A DNA stretch of 64,000 nt, taken from NCBI GenBank assembly GCA_020723085.1, contig DYJN01000008.1:1-64000 (forward strand), given 5' to 3'. Below are positions 26,170 to 35,019 of this stretch, in pieces. A model generated the notes under the pieces. It was not told the origin of the DNA, did no database searches, and worked only from the letters and a program-made list of their open reading frames with translations. How positions within the stretch are numbered: position 1 is the stretch's first letter; the number at the start of each line of letters is the position of its first letter. This DNA is from Arcobacter sp. (lineage in GTDB: Bacteria; Acidobacteriota; Terriglobia; Bryobacterales; Bryobacteraceae). Made by a program: the position numbers and the translations under genes.

Positions 26170-26574
26170 ATGGCATTCATCGACTGGAAACCCCAATACA
26201 GCGTCGGTCACATGGAGATCGATCAGCAGCACAGGAAGCTCGTGGACATCATCAACAACCTTCACGATGCGATGAAGCTGGGAGGCAAGCCCGAGGATCT
26301 GATGCGCATCTTGAATGATCTGGTGAACTACACCCGCTACCACTTCACTCACGAGGAAAAGGTGATGCAGCAGGCGGGTTACCCGGACCTGGCGAACCAC
26401 CAGAGGGTGCACCGGGCGATGGTGGAGCAGGTGGAAAAGTTCCGCCGCGAAGCGGGCAGCTCGCGCACGGGCTTTTCGATCCGGCTGATGGGCTTTCTGA
26501 AGACCTGGCTTACGGACCACATCATGGGCACGGACCAGAAGTATGCTCCAGCGCTGAAGTCGGCGAAAGTCTGA
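26170..26574 (+). CDS. Bacteriohemerythrin
   Basis: A 134-residue single-domain hemerythrin that binds O2 at a di-iron site in the cytoplasm. All seven expected ligands are in place: His21 ('IDQQH'), His58 and Glu62 ('YHFTHEE'), His77 and His81 ('ANHQRVH'), His117 and Asp122 ('DHIMGTD'). GAGGT at 26156-26160 sits 9 nt before the ATG at 26170, and the family start 'MAFIDW' begins there, so the longer frame to 26110 is rejected. It follows the oxidoreductase gene by 60 nt on the same strand. Possible O2 delivery, storage or sensing. Confidence 0.93.
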   Translation: MAFIDWKPQYSVGHMEIDQQHRKLVDIINNLHDAMKLGGKPEDLMRILNDLVNYTRYHFTHEEKVMQQAGYPDLANHQRVHRAMVEQVEKFRREAGSSRTGFSIRLMGFLKTWLTDHIMGTDQKYAPALKSAKV

Positions 26575-26894
26575 ACGCGGCGGCGACGCAGCGGCGGAGC
26601 AGGGCATTCGGCACACAGCCCGCCCGCGCCGCCCGACGGCGGGCGGGAAGGAAATTCTGCGGCTGCGATGGTCATGAGCAGGGCAGTCCAGCTTTCCGTC
26701 GCCGCCGCGCATCCCGCAGCGGGCAAGGAGAGCTCGCCGGGAAACTCAGGCTCCGAAGTCCAGGCACTCGATTTGCAAAGTGTCGCTGCGGGCTCGGTCA
26801 TGGCGGCACTCGCGCGGGCAGGAGAGACATCGGCCGCGAGTGTCTGTAAACCTCGGCTGCAATCCCCCGTCATGAGGAGCGGAGGCGCACGAAC
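26575..26894. other. 320-bp region with no convincing gene
   Basis: No frame here has both a credible start and protein-like composition. A GC-rich hairpin can form from CCCGCCCGC (26619-26627) and GCGGGCGGG (26639-26647), about 45 nt after the hemerythrin stop, possibly its terminator. The 3' part should contain the promoter for the small exported protein at 26895. Confidence 0.4.
26619..26647 (+). terminator. GC-rich hairpin downstream of bacteriohemerythrin
   Basis: A 9-bp perfect stem (CCCGCCCGC / GCGGGCGGG) with an 11-nt loop, without a following T-run. The only strong hairpin in this gap. Confidence 0.35.
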
Positions 26895-27200
26895 ATGAAA
26901 CATTTCCTGATCGCCATTGGCTGCGGCGTTTTGGCCGCGTCTTTGCTGCCCGCGCAAAATCTCGCCGCACGGCAGAAGCATCAACAGGCGCGCATCGCCC
27001 AAGGCGTCCGCAGCGGATCGCTCACGCCGGGAGAAGCCGCGCGGCTGGAGCGCCAGCAGGCGCGCATCCATCGCGAAATCCGCCAGGACCGCGTGGATGG
27101 CGGCGGCTTGACCCCGCGCGAACGCGCCAAGGCCGACCGCATGCTTGATAACGCCAGCCGGGACGTCCGCCGCCTGAAACACAACGGGCGGACCCGGTAA
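26895..27200 (+). CDS. Small exported protein with two LTPxE helical repeats
   Basis: A 101-residue protein with a clear signal peptide ending 'LLPAQN'. The mature part is Arg/Gln/Ala-rich helix containing two copies of a ~30-residue unit with the turn '(S/G)G(S/G)LTPxE' ('SGSLTPGEAARLERQQARI' and 'GGGLTPRERAKADRML'). It ends in basic residues. I recall proteins of this type as small exported proteins common in Acidobacteriota, function unknown; RNA, metal or polyanion binding would fit the charge but is a guess. Preceded by GGAGGC about 10 nt upstream of the ATG. Confidence 0.65.
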   Translation: MKHFLIAIGCGVLAASLLPAQNLAARQKHQQARIAQGVRSGSLTPGEAARLERQQARIHREIRQDRVDGGGLTPRERAKADRMLDNASRDVRRLKHNGRTR

Positions 27201-27276
27201 AGGAACCATCTCCCGCGGCGGCGGCATATTGTCAGTGCAGGAAACATCGCTTGCCCGCGAAGCATCTTCTGTATAG

Positions 27277-29148
27277 ATGGATCCGGCTTCCTCCGTCAAT
27301 CCGGGCATTGCCTGCGCACGGATTCGTTTGCTTCGGCAAGGATTCTGGCGGGTGCTTCCCGCGTCGGCCTTTTTGTGGCTGGCGCCGGTTTTCGCCGGAT
27401 CTCTGCCCTCCGATCCGCGGGATTTCGTGAGCGTCGACTCGAAGACGCGGTTCACGCCGCGCCATTACACAGATCTGAAAGGCTGGGAAGCCCGCCGGGC
27501 CGCGCTGCGCCGGCAGATCCTGGTTTCCGCAGGGCTGTGGCCGCTCCAGCCGCGCGGTCGGGTGAAGACACACCGCTTCGGCAGTGTTGCGAAGGGTCCG
27601 TATGTGGTGGAAAAGCTCGCGCTGGAAACGCTGCCGGGCTTTCTGGTGGGAGCGAACCTGTACAAGCCGGCGAAGCTGACCCGGCCGGCTCCCGCGGTGC
27701 TGGTGGCGCACGGGCACTGGAAGCACGGCCGCACGCACCATGCCGAAGATTACTCCGTGCCGGCGCTGTGCGCCAACCTCGCGGCGCAGGGTTTCGTGGT
27801 GCTGGCCTGGGACATGGTCGGCTATGAGGATACGCGGCAATTGCCTCATCACTTTGGCGATGCCCCGGAAGAATTGGCCTGGTTGTTCACGCCGTTCAGC
27901 CTGCAATTGTGGAATGCGATCCGGGCGCTGGACTTCGTGCAGTCGCTCCCGGAGGTGAACCGGTTTCAGATCGGCATGACCGGCACTTCCGGCGGGGGCA
28001 CGCAGACGTACCTGCTGGCGGCGATTGACGAACGGATCCGCGCCGCCGCCCCGGGAGGCATGGTTTCCGCCACATTTCAGGGCGACGACGTCTGTGAGAT
28101 GGCGCCGGGGCTGAGAGTGGGGACAAACAACCTGGAGTTGACGTCGCTGATCGCGCCGCGCCACCTGCTGCTGGTGGCGGCGACGGGCGATTGGACGCGC
28201 GACACGCTCAAAGTGGAGCTGCCGGCCATCCGCTCGGTCTATGCCTTATACCGGCAGGAGCGGCGGGCTACGGCCGTGATGATCGACGCCGGCCACAATT
28301 GCAACCGCGATAGCCGTGAAGCTGTGTATGCGTTCTTCCGCCGCGCGCTGGCGCGGCGGTATCTGTGCGCCGCGGCGCCGCGGGAAAGCGACGCAGTGCC
28401 GCTGCCCTCGCGCGAGGAATTGCTGATCGGCGAAGCCATGCGGGCGCAGGCTACAGCGTCCCGCGCGGAGATTCTCGCGGCGTGGAAGGCCATGGCGATC
28501 GAGCGCACCGCCTCGATGTCTCTGGAACAGTTGCGCGAGCGCATGGCGGCCGTGTTCGGCGTCTCGATGCCCGCGCAGGTGACGGTGCCGGAGTCTACGC
28601 CGGAGCTGGTGCTTCTGCGGACGGACACAGGCACGCCGGTGCGGGCCAGATGGGTGAGGCCGCCCACGACGCACGCATCGGTTTTCGAGATCGTGGTCAG
28701 CCCCGAAGGCCTGGCCTGTGAGGAGTGCCGGCGCCTGCCGCCGGACGCCCTGCCTCTGCGCGCCCGTCTGCTGGTGGAGGTGTACAGGGCGGCCGCGCCG
28801 CCTCAGCCCTTCCGGCTGGAGCGGGCCACGTTTCACCGCACGGTCTTCGCTGAGCGCGTGCAGGATATCCTTGCCTCCATCCGTTACGTCTCAGGGTTTG
28901 CAGCCGAAAAACCGGTCAAGCTGAGCTGCAGAGGGCTGGCGCAGGCGTGGTGCCTGCTGGCGGCGGCAGCCGCGCCGCCGGGAGTGAGCCTGGAGCTGGA
29001 CGGCGGCTTCGAGGCAGGCGTCACGGCGGGGCTGGCTGAGTACCTGAACCATCCGGGAATTGCTTACGCCGGCGGGTTGCCCGTGCTGTTCCGCCTGTCT
29101 TCCCGCGGCGCGGCGGCCACAGAGCCGGCCGTTACAATGGGGAAGTGA
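27277..29148 (+). CDS. Exported alpha/beta-hydrolase of acetyl-xylan-esterase type
   Basis: A 623-residue exported protein; a hydrophobic segment at ~25-40 ('VLPASAFLWLAPVFAG') acts as signal. Residues ~90-370 form an alpha/beta-hydrolase: 'PAVLVAHGHWKHGR' (oxyanion region), nucleophile elbow 'GTSGGGTQTYL', and the late His in 'DAGHNCNRDSREAVYAFF' in part. This looks like the AXE1/dienelactone-hydrolase-like group acting on acetylated polysaccharides. The C-terminal ~230 residues are a second domain with no recognised motif. GTGA overlap with the HAD gene downstream suggests coupling. Esterase class likely, substrate unknown. Confidence 0.65.
   Translation: MDPASSVNPGIACARIRLLRQGFWRVLPASAFLWLAPVFAGSLPSDPRDFVSVDSKTRFTPRHYTDLKGWEARRAALRRQILVSAGLWPLQPRGRVKTHRFGSVAKGPYVVEKLALETLPGFLVGANLYKPAKLTRPAPAVLVAHGHWKHGRTHHAEDYSVPALCANLAAQGFVVLAWDMVGYEDTRQLPHHFGDAPEELAWLFTPFSLQLWNAIRALDFVQSLPEVNRFQIGMTGTSGGGTQTYLLAAIDERIRAAAPGGMVSATFQGDDVCEMAPGLRVGTNNLELTSLIAPRHLLLVAATGDWTRDTLKVELPAIRSVYALYRQERRATAVMIDAGHNCNRDSREAVYAFFRRALARRYLCAAAPRESDAVPLPSREELLIGEAMRAQATASRAEILAAWKAMAIERTASMSLEQLRERMAAVFGVSMPAQVTVPESTPELVLLRTDTGTPVRARWVRPPTTHASVFEIVVSPEGLACEECRRLPPDALPLRARLLVEVYRAAAPPQPFRLERATFHRTVFAERVQDILASIRYVSGFAAEKPVKLSCRGLAQAWCLLAAAAAPPGVSLELDGGFEAGVTAGLAEYLNHPGIAYAGGLPVLFRLSSRGAAATEPAVTMGK
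29133..29138 (+). promoter_or_regulatory. -10-like TACAAT before the HAD gene
   Basis: TACAAT ends 6 nt before the GTG at 29145. It lies inside the end of the hydrolase gene, so it may be an internal promoter or chance. Confidence 0.25.
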
Positions 29149-29756
29149 TCCGCACGCTGATCTTCGACCTCGGGCGCGTCATCGTTCCCTTCGATTTCCG
29201 CCGCGGCTACGCCCGCATGGCGGAACGCTGCGGCCTCGAGCCCGAAGAGGTCCGGGCGCGGCTGAAGTCCGATGGACTGGTGCACGCGTTCGAGTCGGGC
29301 GCCATCGACGGTTATGAATTCCACCGGCAGGTGGCGCGGCTGTTGGAAACCGATGTCGCATATGACGAGTTCCGCGAGATCTGGTTCAGCATATTCCTGC
29401 CCGAGACGCTGGTTCCCGACAGCCTGTTGGAAGCGTTGCACGCCCGCTACAGGCTGGTGCTGCTGTCGAACACGAACGTGATCCACTTTGAGATGATCCG
29501 CAAGCGTTACCCGATCCTGCGCCACTTCGACGCGTTCGTCCTCTCCTATGAAGCCGGCGCGATGAAGCCGGACCCGCGCATCTATGCCGCCGCCATCGAG
29601 GCGGCGCAATGCGCGCCTGCGGAGTGCTTCTATACCGACGATATCCCCGAGTTCGTCGAAGGAGCGCGGCAGGCGGGCATTGACGCCGCCGTGTTCGAGG
29701 GCGCCGAGGCTCTCGAGCGTGATCTGCGCGCCCGCGGCGTGGTCTGGGATCAGTAA
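29145..29756 (+). CDS. HAD-superfamily (subfamily IA) phosphatase
   Basis: A 203-residue HAD hydrolase. The nucleophile motif '[14 protein letters not shown]' has Asp8; the DxD second acidic residue is absent, as in YihX-like sugar phosphatases of the 'FDxGxV' group. Motif II 'LLSNTN' (Ser), motif III Lys in '[10 protein letters not shown]', and motif IV '[13 protein letters not shown]' are all present. It probably dephosphorylates a small sugar phosphate in the cytoplasm. The GTG start overlaps the stop of the hydrolase gene. Its 3' end overlaps the convergent 2-oxoacid dehydrogenase gene by 7 bp. Confidence 0.85.
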   Translation: MIRTLIFDLGRVIVPFDFRRGYARMAERCGLEPEEVRARLKSDGLVHAFESGAIDGYEFHRQVARLLETDVAYDEFREIWFSIFLPETLVPDSLLEALHARYRLVLLSNTNVIHFEMIRKRYPILRHFDAFVLSYEAGAMKPDPRIYAAAIEAAQCAPAECFYTDDIPEFVEGARQAGIDAAVFEGAEALERDLRARGVVWDQ

Positions 29757-31855
29757 GCCAGCAGCCGTTCCGCTTCGCGCTGGATGTCCTGTGTCTGCGG
29801 CAGGATGGCGTCTTCCAGGTCCGGGTGGTAGCCGACCCAGGTGTCCTTCGCGGCGACGCGCCCCACAGGCGCGTCGAGATGCTCGAACAGTTCGCCGGCG
29901 ATGCGCGCCGCGATCTCGGCGCCATAGCCGAAGCTCAGCATGTCCTCGTGCACGATGAGCGCGCGGCTCGTCTTGCGGACGCTGTGCGCGATGGCCTCCC
30001 AATCATAGGGGGCAAGCGTGCGGAGGTCGAGAATCTCGATCGACAATTCCGGCCGTTTTTGTTCGATCCAGGAAGCCGCCACCAGCGACTTCTGCACCGT
30101 CATGCCGTAAGTAATGATCGTGAGGCCGTTGCCCGGCTTGACGACGCGCGCCTTGCCGAAGGGAATGGTGAAATCCGGGCCAGGGTGCGGGCTGCGGTTG
30201 TAAGGCTCGCGGTAGAGCCGCTTGTGCTCGAGGAAGAGCACGGGGTCGTCGCAGCGGATGGCGGTGCGAAGGAGCCCGCAGGCGTCCAGCGCGTTCGAGG
30301 GGAAGACGACGCGCAGCCCGGGGATGTGCGTGAAGGCGACTTCGCCGCACTGGCTGTGGTAGATGGCGCCGCCGTTCAGGTAGCCGCCGACGGCTGCGCG
30401 GATCACGGTTGGAGCTTTCCAGGCGTTGTTCGAGCGCCAGCGGATGTTGGCCAGCTCGTCGCGGATCTGCATCATCGCGGGCCAGATGTAGTCGAAGAAC
30501 TGAATCTCGACCACCGGCTTCATGCCGCGGCTGGCCATGCCGATGGCGCGGCCCACGATGGCCGCCTCCGCGATGGGCGCGTTGAACACGCGGCGCGAGC
30601 CGAACCGCGCCTGCAGGCCGTGCGTGGCCTTGAACACGCCGCCCTTGCCCTTCACTTCCCGCAGATTCTCGTCGCGGCTGCAATCGGCCACATCCTCGCC
30701 GAAGACGACGATGTCGGGGTTGCGTTCCATTTCCTCGGCGAGCGTCAGATTGATTTCGTCGACCATGGTCCGCGGCTCGCCGTCGTACTGCGGCTCGGCC
30801 TCCAGCGCGGGCGAGCAGGGATCGAAATCCGGCGAGTAGAGGAACTCGAGCGCGGTGGCGGGCGCGGGCGGCTCCGCCTTGAGCACGCGCTCGGTGATCT
30901 GCGCGATCTCGAGATCCACTTCGTGGCAGATGCGCTTGTAGGAGACCTCCTCGAGCAGATTCTCGGAGATCAGCCAGCGGGGGAATTGGATGATGGGGTC
31001 GCGCTCGGCTTCGGCGGCGCGCTCCGCCTCCGTCTTGTACAGGCGCTCGTCGTCGCTGAGCGAGTGCGAGTAGGGGCGGATGCAGTGGGCGTGGACGAGC
31101 GCCGGCCCTTCGCCGGAGCGCGCATGGGCGGCGGCTTCCATCATCGCCCGGTAAGAGGCGAGGAAGTCCGTGCCGTCGCACTCGATGATCTTGAGATGCG
31201 GGAAGCCGGTGACGAGCCGGGAAATGCTGCCGCCTGGCGTCTGCTTCTCGACGGGCACGCTGATGGCCCAGCCGTTGTCCTGGATCAGGAAGATCACCGG
31301 CAGGCGGTTCAGGCAGGCGGCGTTGAGCGCCTCCCAGAACTCGCCTTCGCTGGTCGAACCCTCGCCGCCGCTGGCGAGCGTCACTTCTCCGGCATCGGGC
31401 CGGAGATAGCGCGACGCCTCGGCGCAGCCGGCGGCGTGAAGGAACTGGGTGCCGGTGGGAGACGAGCCGGTGAAGATGTGCAGCTCGGGGGACGACCAAT
31501 GCGAGGGCATCTGCCGGCCGCCGGAGGCGGGTCCGGCGGCGGCGCCGACGCTTTCGAGCAGCATCTCTTCGGCGGTGACGCCCAGGGCGAGGGCCAGGGC
31601 GCGGTCGCGGTAGTAGAGATGGAACCAGTCGTGGCCCGGCTTGAGCGCCATTCCGGCCGCCGTCTGGATGGCTTCGTGCCCGGCGCCGCTGATCTGGAAG
31701 TAGATGCGGTTCTGGCGCTTCAGCATCACCTCGCGGTCGTCGAGCCGCCGCGACATCTGCATGGTTCGGAAGGCGCGCTGGAAGTCTTCGCGGTCAAGGC
31801 CGTAATAGCCGGGGCTTGGCGGTGCGGGCACGGTGACAGTCTTGGCGGTCGCCAT
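29750..31855 (-). CDS. Fused alpha-beta E1 of a branched-chain/pyruvate-type 2-oxoacid dehydrogenase
   Basis: A 701-residue thiamine-diphosphate enzyme. The alpha part (~1-350) has the TPP motif '[14 protein letters not shown]...QDNGWAIS' (164-199) and '[16 protein letters not shown]' in part. The beta part (~375-701) starts '[24 protein letters not shown]' in part and holds '[17 protein letters not shown]', '[10 protein letters not shown]', and the transketolase C-terminal domain. Bacterial E1 subunits are usually separate genes; here they are one polypeptide. It feeds acyl groups to an E2 lipoamide acyltransferase not in this window. ATG 31855 chosen because GGGAAAGGGAAG precedes it and the longer frame adds sequence overlapping the serS promoter. 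Confidence 0.88.
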   Translation of the reverse strand: MATAKTVTVPAPPSPGYYGLDREDFQRAFRTMQMSRRLDDREVMLKRQNRIYFQISGAGHEAIQTAAGMALKPGHDWFHLYYRDRALALALGVTAEEMLLESVGAAAGPASGGRQMPSHWSSPELHIFTGSSPTGTQFLHAAGCAEASRYLRPDAGEVTLASGGEGSTSEGEFWEALNAACLNRLPVIFLIQDNGWAISVPVEKQTPGGSISRLVTGFPHLKIIECDGTDFLASYRAMMEAAAHARSGEGPALVHAHCIRPYSHSLSDDERLYKTEAERAAEAERDPIIQFPRWLISENLLEEVSYKRICHEVDLEIAQITERVLKAEPPAPATALEFLYSPDFDPCSPALEAEPQYDGEPRTMVDEINLTLAEEMERNPDIVVFGEDVADCSRDENLREVKGKGGVFKATHGLQARFGSRRVFNAPIAEAAIVGRAIGMASRGMKPVVEIQFFDYIWPAMMQIRDELANIRWRSNNAWKAPTVIRAAVGGYLNGGAIYHSQCGEVAFTHIPGLRVVFPSNALDACGLLRTAIRCDDPVLFLEHKRLYREPYNRSPHPGPDFTIPFGKARVVKPGNGLTIITYGMTVQKSLVAASWIEQKRPELSIEILDLRTLAPYDWEAIAHSVRKTSRALIVHEDMLSFGYGAEIAARIAGELFEHLDAPVGRVAAKDTWVGYHPDLEDAILPQTQDIQREAERLLAY

Positions 31856-31919
31856 CGGCTTGCTTCCCTTTCCCTTCAGTGTACCCGCTCCCCGGAGGCT
31901 GGCCACCGGGCTGAAACGG

Positions 31920-31925
31920 TACAAT
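31920..31925 (+). promoter_or_regulatory. -10-like TACAAT before serS
   Basis: TACAAT ends 10 nt before the serS ATG in the 80-bp divergent gap. A weak GTGAGG lies between. No good -35 at 17 bp. Confidence 0.4.
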
Positions 31926-31935
31926 GTGAGGTTCT

Positions 31936-33219
31936 ATGCACGACCTTGGTTATTTTAGGGCGAATCTCGAGGCGATTGCGGCCCGGCTGGCCGACCGCGG
32001 CTTCGCGCTGGATGTCGAAGAGTTTCGTTCCTTGGATGCGCGCCGGCGCGCCGCGGTCACAGAGGCGGAAGAACTCCGCGCGCGCCGCAACGCGGAAAGC
32101 CAGGAGATCGGGCGGCGGAAAAAGGCGGGCGAGGATACTTCTGCGCTCCAGGCGGAAGTGCGGGCGCTGGGAGACCGGATCGCCGAGCTGGAGGAGCAGG
32201 TGAAGGCGCTGGATGAAGACTTCCGCGCACGGCTGGCGTCGATCCCCAACGTGCCGCATGAAAGCGTCCCCGCCGGCGCTTCGAGCGAGGACAACGTCGA
32301 AATCAAGCGCTGGGGCGCGCCGCGTGAATTCCCTTTCCAGCCGAAGGCCCACTGGGACCTCGGGCCGCAGCTCGGCATTCTGGATTTCGAACGCGCCGCC
32401 AAGATCACCGGCGCGCGGTTCGCCGTGTACATGGGCGCTGGGGCGAAGCTCGAGCGGGCGCTGATCAACTTCATGCTCGACCTGCACACGCGCGAGCACG
32501 GCTACACGGAAGTGCTGCCGCCCTTCCTGGTCAACTCCGGCTCTCTGTTCGGGACCGGCCAGTTGCCCAAGTTCGCCGCCGACCTGTTCAAGTGCGAGAA
32601 CTTCGATTTCTGGCTGATTCCCACGGCTGAGGTTCCGGTGACGAACCTGCACCGCGAAGAGACGCTCGACGGCGACGCGCTTCCGGTCCGCTACTGCGCC
32701 TTCACGCCCTGCTTCCGCAGCGAGGCGGGCTCATATGGGCGCGACGTGCGCGGCATCATCCGCCAGCACCAGTTCCAGAAAGTCGAGCTCGTCAACTTCA
32801 CGCGGCCGGATCAGAGCTACGAAGCGCTGGAGCGGTTGACGGAGAGCGCCGAGCATGTGCTGGAAAAGCTTGGGCTGCCCTACCGGCGCGTGGTGTTGTG
32901 CACGGGCGACATGGGCTTCTCCTCGGCCAAGACCTATGATCTGGAGGTCTGGATGCCGGGGCAGCAGGCGTTCCGCGAGATCTCCTCGTGCTCGAACTTC
33001 GAAGCGTTTCAGGCGCGGCGCGCCAGTATCCGTTTCCGCACGGGCAAGGGCAAGGCCGAGTTTGTGCACACGCTGAACGGAAGCGGCCTGGCGGTGGGGC
33101 GGACGTGGGTGGCGGTGGTCGAGAATTATCAGCAGGCAGACGGCTCAGTCGTACTGCCGGAGGCGCTGCGGCCGTACCTGAACGCGGAACTGATCGACGC
33201 GAGCGGGCAGCTGCGCTGA
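31936..33219 (+). CDS. serS: Seryl-tRNA synthetase
   Basis: A 427-residue class II aminoacyl-tRNA synthetase. The N-terminal ~110 residues are the long antiparallel coiled-coil arm that grips tRNA-Ser ('[20 protein letters not shown]...' region, residues ~30-105). The catalytic domain shows motif 1 ('[13 protein letters not shown]'), motif 2 ('[23 protein letters not shown]' in part) and motif 3 ('[18 protein letters not shown]'). The serine-specific '[10 protein letters not shown]' is intact. Standard length. A -10-like TACAAT ends 10 nt before the start codon. The gene is convergent with the zinc dehydrogenase. Confidence 0.97.
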   Translation: MHDLGYFRANLEAIAARLADRGFALDVEEFRSLDARRRAAVTEAEELRARRNAESQEIGRRKKAGEDTSALQAEVRALGDRIAELEEQVKALDEDFRARLASIPNVPHESVPAGASSEDNVEIKRWGAPREFPFQPKAHWDLGPQLGILDFERAAKITGARFAVYMGAGAKLERALINFMLDLHTREHGYTEVLPPFLVNSGSLFGTGQLPKFAADLFKCENFDFWLIPTAEVPVTNLHREETLDGDALPVRYCAFTPCFRSEAGSYGRDVRGIIRQHQFQKVELVNFTRPDQSYEALERLTESAEHVLEKLGLPYRRVVLCTGDMGFSSAKTYDLEVWMPGQQAFREISSCSNFEAFQARRASIRFRTGKGKAEFVHTLNGSGLAVGRTWVAVVENYQQADGSVVLPEALRPYLNAELIDASGQLR

Positions 33220-33231
33220 CGCGGGCGCCCT

Positions 33232-34263
33232 TCAGGGGAGCAGGACGATCTTGCCGACGCCGTCGGCGTAAGCTTCCAGCGTCTCGAAGGCCTGCTGGAC
33301 GCGCTCGAGCGGCCAGCGGTGCGTCACCATGGGCGCGAAGCGGGCAGCGTGATCGCGCAGCAGGCGCAGGGCGAGCTCGCCCCGGTGGTTGGACCGGCGC
33401 ACCGGGAAGAACCACTGCTCCTTGCGCCGCAGCGTGAAGAAGTCGATCGGCAGCCGTTCCGCGCTGGGCAGCGCCGTGATGACGATCCGTGCCGCCGGCG
33501 CGCCCATCTGGATTGCCTGGTTGTGCGTGTCGCCCTTGCCGGCGCAGTCGAAAACCATGTCCACGCCGCGCTGTCCGGTGTCGCGCAACACTTCCTTCAC
33601 GGGGTCGGCAGCTGAGGGGTCGATCGCCGCGTCCGCGCCCGCCAGGCGGGCCATCTCGCGGCGGTGCGCCACTGGTTCGACAGCCCAGATGCGCGCCGCT
33701 CCCGCCAGCCGCAGGCAGGCGATGGTCACCAGCCCGATCGGCCCGGCGCCGATCACGGCAGCCGTCTCGCCGAGCTTGGGCGCGCCGAAGCGGAACGAGT
33801 GCAGCGCAATGCCGATGGGCTCGAACAGCGTTCCTTCGGCCATGCCCAGCCGCTCGGGCAGCGGCAGCAGGTTCACGGCGGGCAGATTGACATGATCCCG
33901 GAAGAAACCCGGTTCGCCGGCGTTGGAAAGGAACCGGACGTTGTGGCAGAGATTGTGCCGCCCGCTCAGGCAGAATTCACAGTGATAGCAGTACAAGGGC
34001 GCTTCCAGCGCCACCCGGTCTCCCGGCGACCATTGCGAGACGCCCTTGCCCACGGCGCTGACCACGCCCGTGGGCTCGTGGCCGAGGACCATGGGGTAGA
34101 TGCACTCCATGCCGCCGACGCTGCCTTCGGTAAAGTTGTGCAGATCGCTGCCGCAGACGCCGACGGCGGCCACGCGCACCTGCACCTCGCCCGGTCCAGG
34201 CGGCTCCGGCTCGTAAGCGCGGAGCTCGAACGTGCGGGGACGCGTAAGCAGTGCGACGGCCAT
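33232..34263 (-). CDS. Zinc-dependent medium-chain sugar/polyol dehydrogenase (second copy)
   Basis: A 343-residue MDR dehydrogenase similar to L-iditol/sorbitol dehydrogenases. Catalytic zinc: 'VCGSDLHNF' and 'LGHEPTGVV'; structural zinc: 'CYHCEFCLSGRHNLC'; nucleotide loop 'VIGAGPIGLVT'. 'RRSNHRGELALRLL' and 'AYADGVGKIVLL' match the paralogue at 4231-5274, though the two differ enough to suggest different substrates. It is followed on the same strand... upstream (higher coordinates) by a zinc-ribbon protein gene 13 nt away. Substrate not readable from sequence. Confidence 0.85.
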   Translation of the reverse strand: MAVALLTRPRTFELRAYEPEPPGPGEVQVRVAAVGVCGSDLHNFTEGSVGGMECIYPMVLGHEPTGVVSAVGKGVSQWSPGDRVALEAPLYCYHCEFCLSGRHNLCHNVRFLSNAGEPGFFRDHVNLPAVNLLPLPERLGMAEGTLFEPIGIALHSFRFGAPKLGETAAVIGAGPIGLVTIACLRLAGAARIWAVEPVAHRREMARLAGADAAIDPSAADPVKEVLRDTGQRGVDMVFDCAGKGDTHNQAIQMGAPAARIVITALPSAERLPIDFFTLRRKEQWFFPVRRSNHRGELALRLLRDHAARFAPMVTHRWPLERVQQAFETLEAYADGVGKIVLLP

Positions 34264-34276
34264 GGGGGCGGGGAGC

Positions 34277-34762
34277 CTACTTCTTGAAGAGCCGATCGAA
34301 GGCGAGACGGGCGTCCGCCGCGCTCTTGGGGGCGGCCACGTCCGGCCGGTCGTTCATGCGGACCACCGACGAGGGCGGCGCGCTGTCCCGCGCCACGGTG
34401 ACGCGCGGCCGGAAGAACGTGCACTCGTTGGCCTTGTCCTTGTACGGGATGCGCGCGGGAATCGGCTTGGTGCACTGGAACCGCGTAGAGGGCTCGAAAT
34501 AGGCGCACTGCTTGCAGCAATGCAGCTCGGCGCCGCACTTCGGGCATATTCCGGAGAAGTCCATGTCCGGCGGAAACGGCGTGGCGCAATTGTAACAACG
34601 CGCAGCGGTGACCGTCTCCACCATGCGCGGCAGGCGCGGACCGGTGATGTCAATAGGCGGCTTGGGCCCCCTGGGCTTCGGACGTTCGCGCTCGCGCTCT
34701 TCGCCCGACGGGGCGTCGTAGTCCATGTAGCCCCGTTGCTTGTACTTGCGGTCGCCTTCCAT
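34277..34762 (-). CDS. Zinc-ribbon protein of unknown function
   Basis: A 161-residue cytoplasmic protein. After a charged N-terminal region rich in Arg/Glu/Pro there are two or more zinc-binding cysteine pairs: CYNC (56-59) with CPKC (73-76), then 'HCCKQC' (82-86) with Cys97 and Cys114. That gives at least two zinc ribbon/rubredoxin-like knuckles. The C-terminal ~45 residues are Ala/Arg/Asp-rich. It could bind nucleic acid or protein; no family is recognised. ATG at 34762 chosen with AAAGGAG about 12 nt upstream. It lies 13 nt before the zinc dehydrogenase gene and is probably co-transcribed. Confidence 0.65.
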   Translation of the reverse strand: MEGDRKYKQRGYMDYDAPSGEERERERPKPRGPKPPIDITGPRLPRMVETVTAARCYNCATPFPPDMDFSGICPKCGAELHCCKQCAYFEPSTRFQCTKPIPARIPYKDKANECTFFRPRVTVARDSAPPSSVVRMNDRPDVAAPKSAADARLAFDRLFKK

Positions 34763-35019
34763 GCGGGAGAGTGCTCCTTTGGTGGCTCGGTCGATTTGCA
34801 GGCAGTCCAATCGGTGCGGATCGTATTCCTGAGCAGCTCGTGTGAGTCCAGTTCCTGACGGGAGCCCATGGCGATGGATCACGCCGCGAGGAAGGAGAAT
34901 CGCACCAGCCTGTGTGCCGTTTCCACCGCTCGCCGAAGCATCCCAGCTTCGCCGTGCGGCCGCTCACCCGGCACACCCCATACATACCACGCTTCCGCGC
35001 CAGAATCCAGCCCCTCCGG

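Noticed and set aside
26668-26898. 76-codon frame before the small exported protein
   Set aside because: Ser/Ala-rich, no ribosome binding site and overlaps the next gene start; likely spurious.
29825-32203. 792-codon open frame antisense to the fused E1 gene
   Set aside because: Composition is Ala/Arg/Asp/Gly-rich without domains; E1 on the other strand has all thiamine-enzyme motifs.
34763-35019. Structured RNA or gene in the 257-bp gap after glgP
   Set aside because: I saw G-rich, hairpin-prone sequence on the minus strand but nothing resembling a known RNA or riboswitch; too weak to report.
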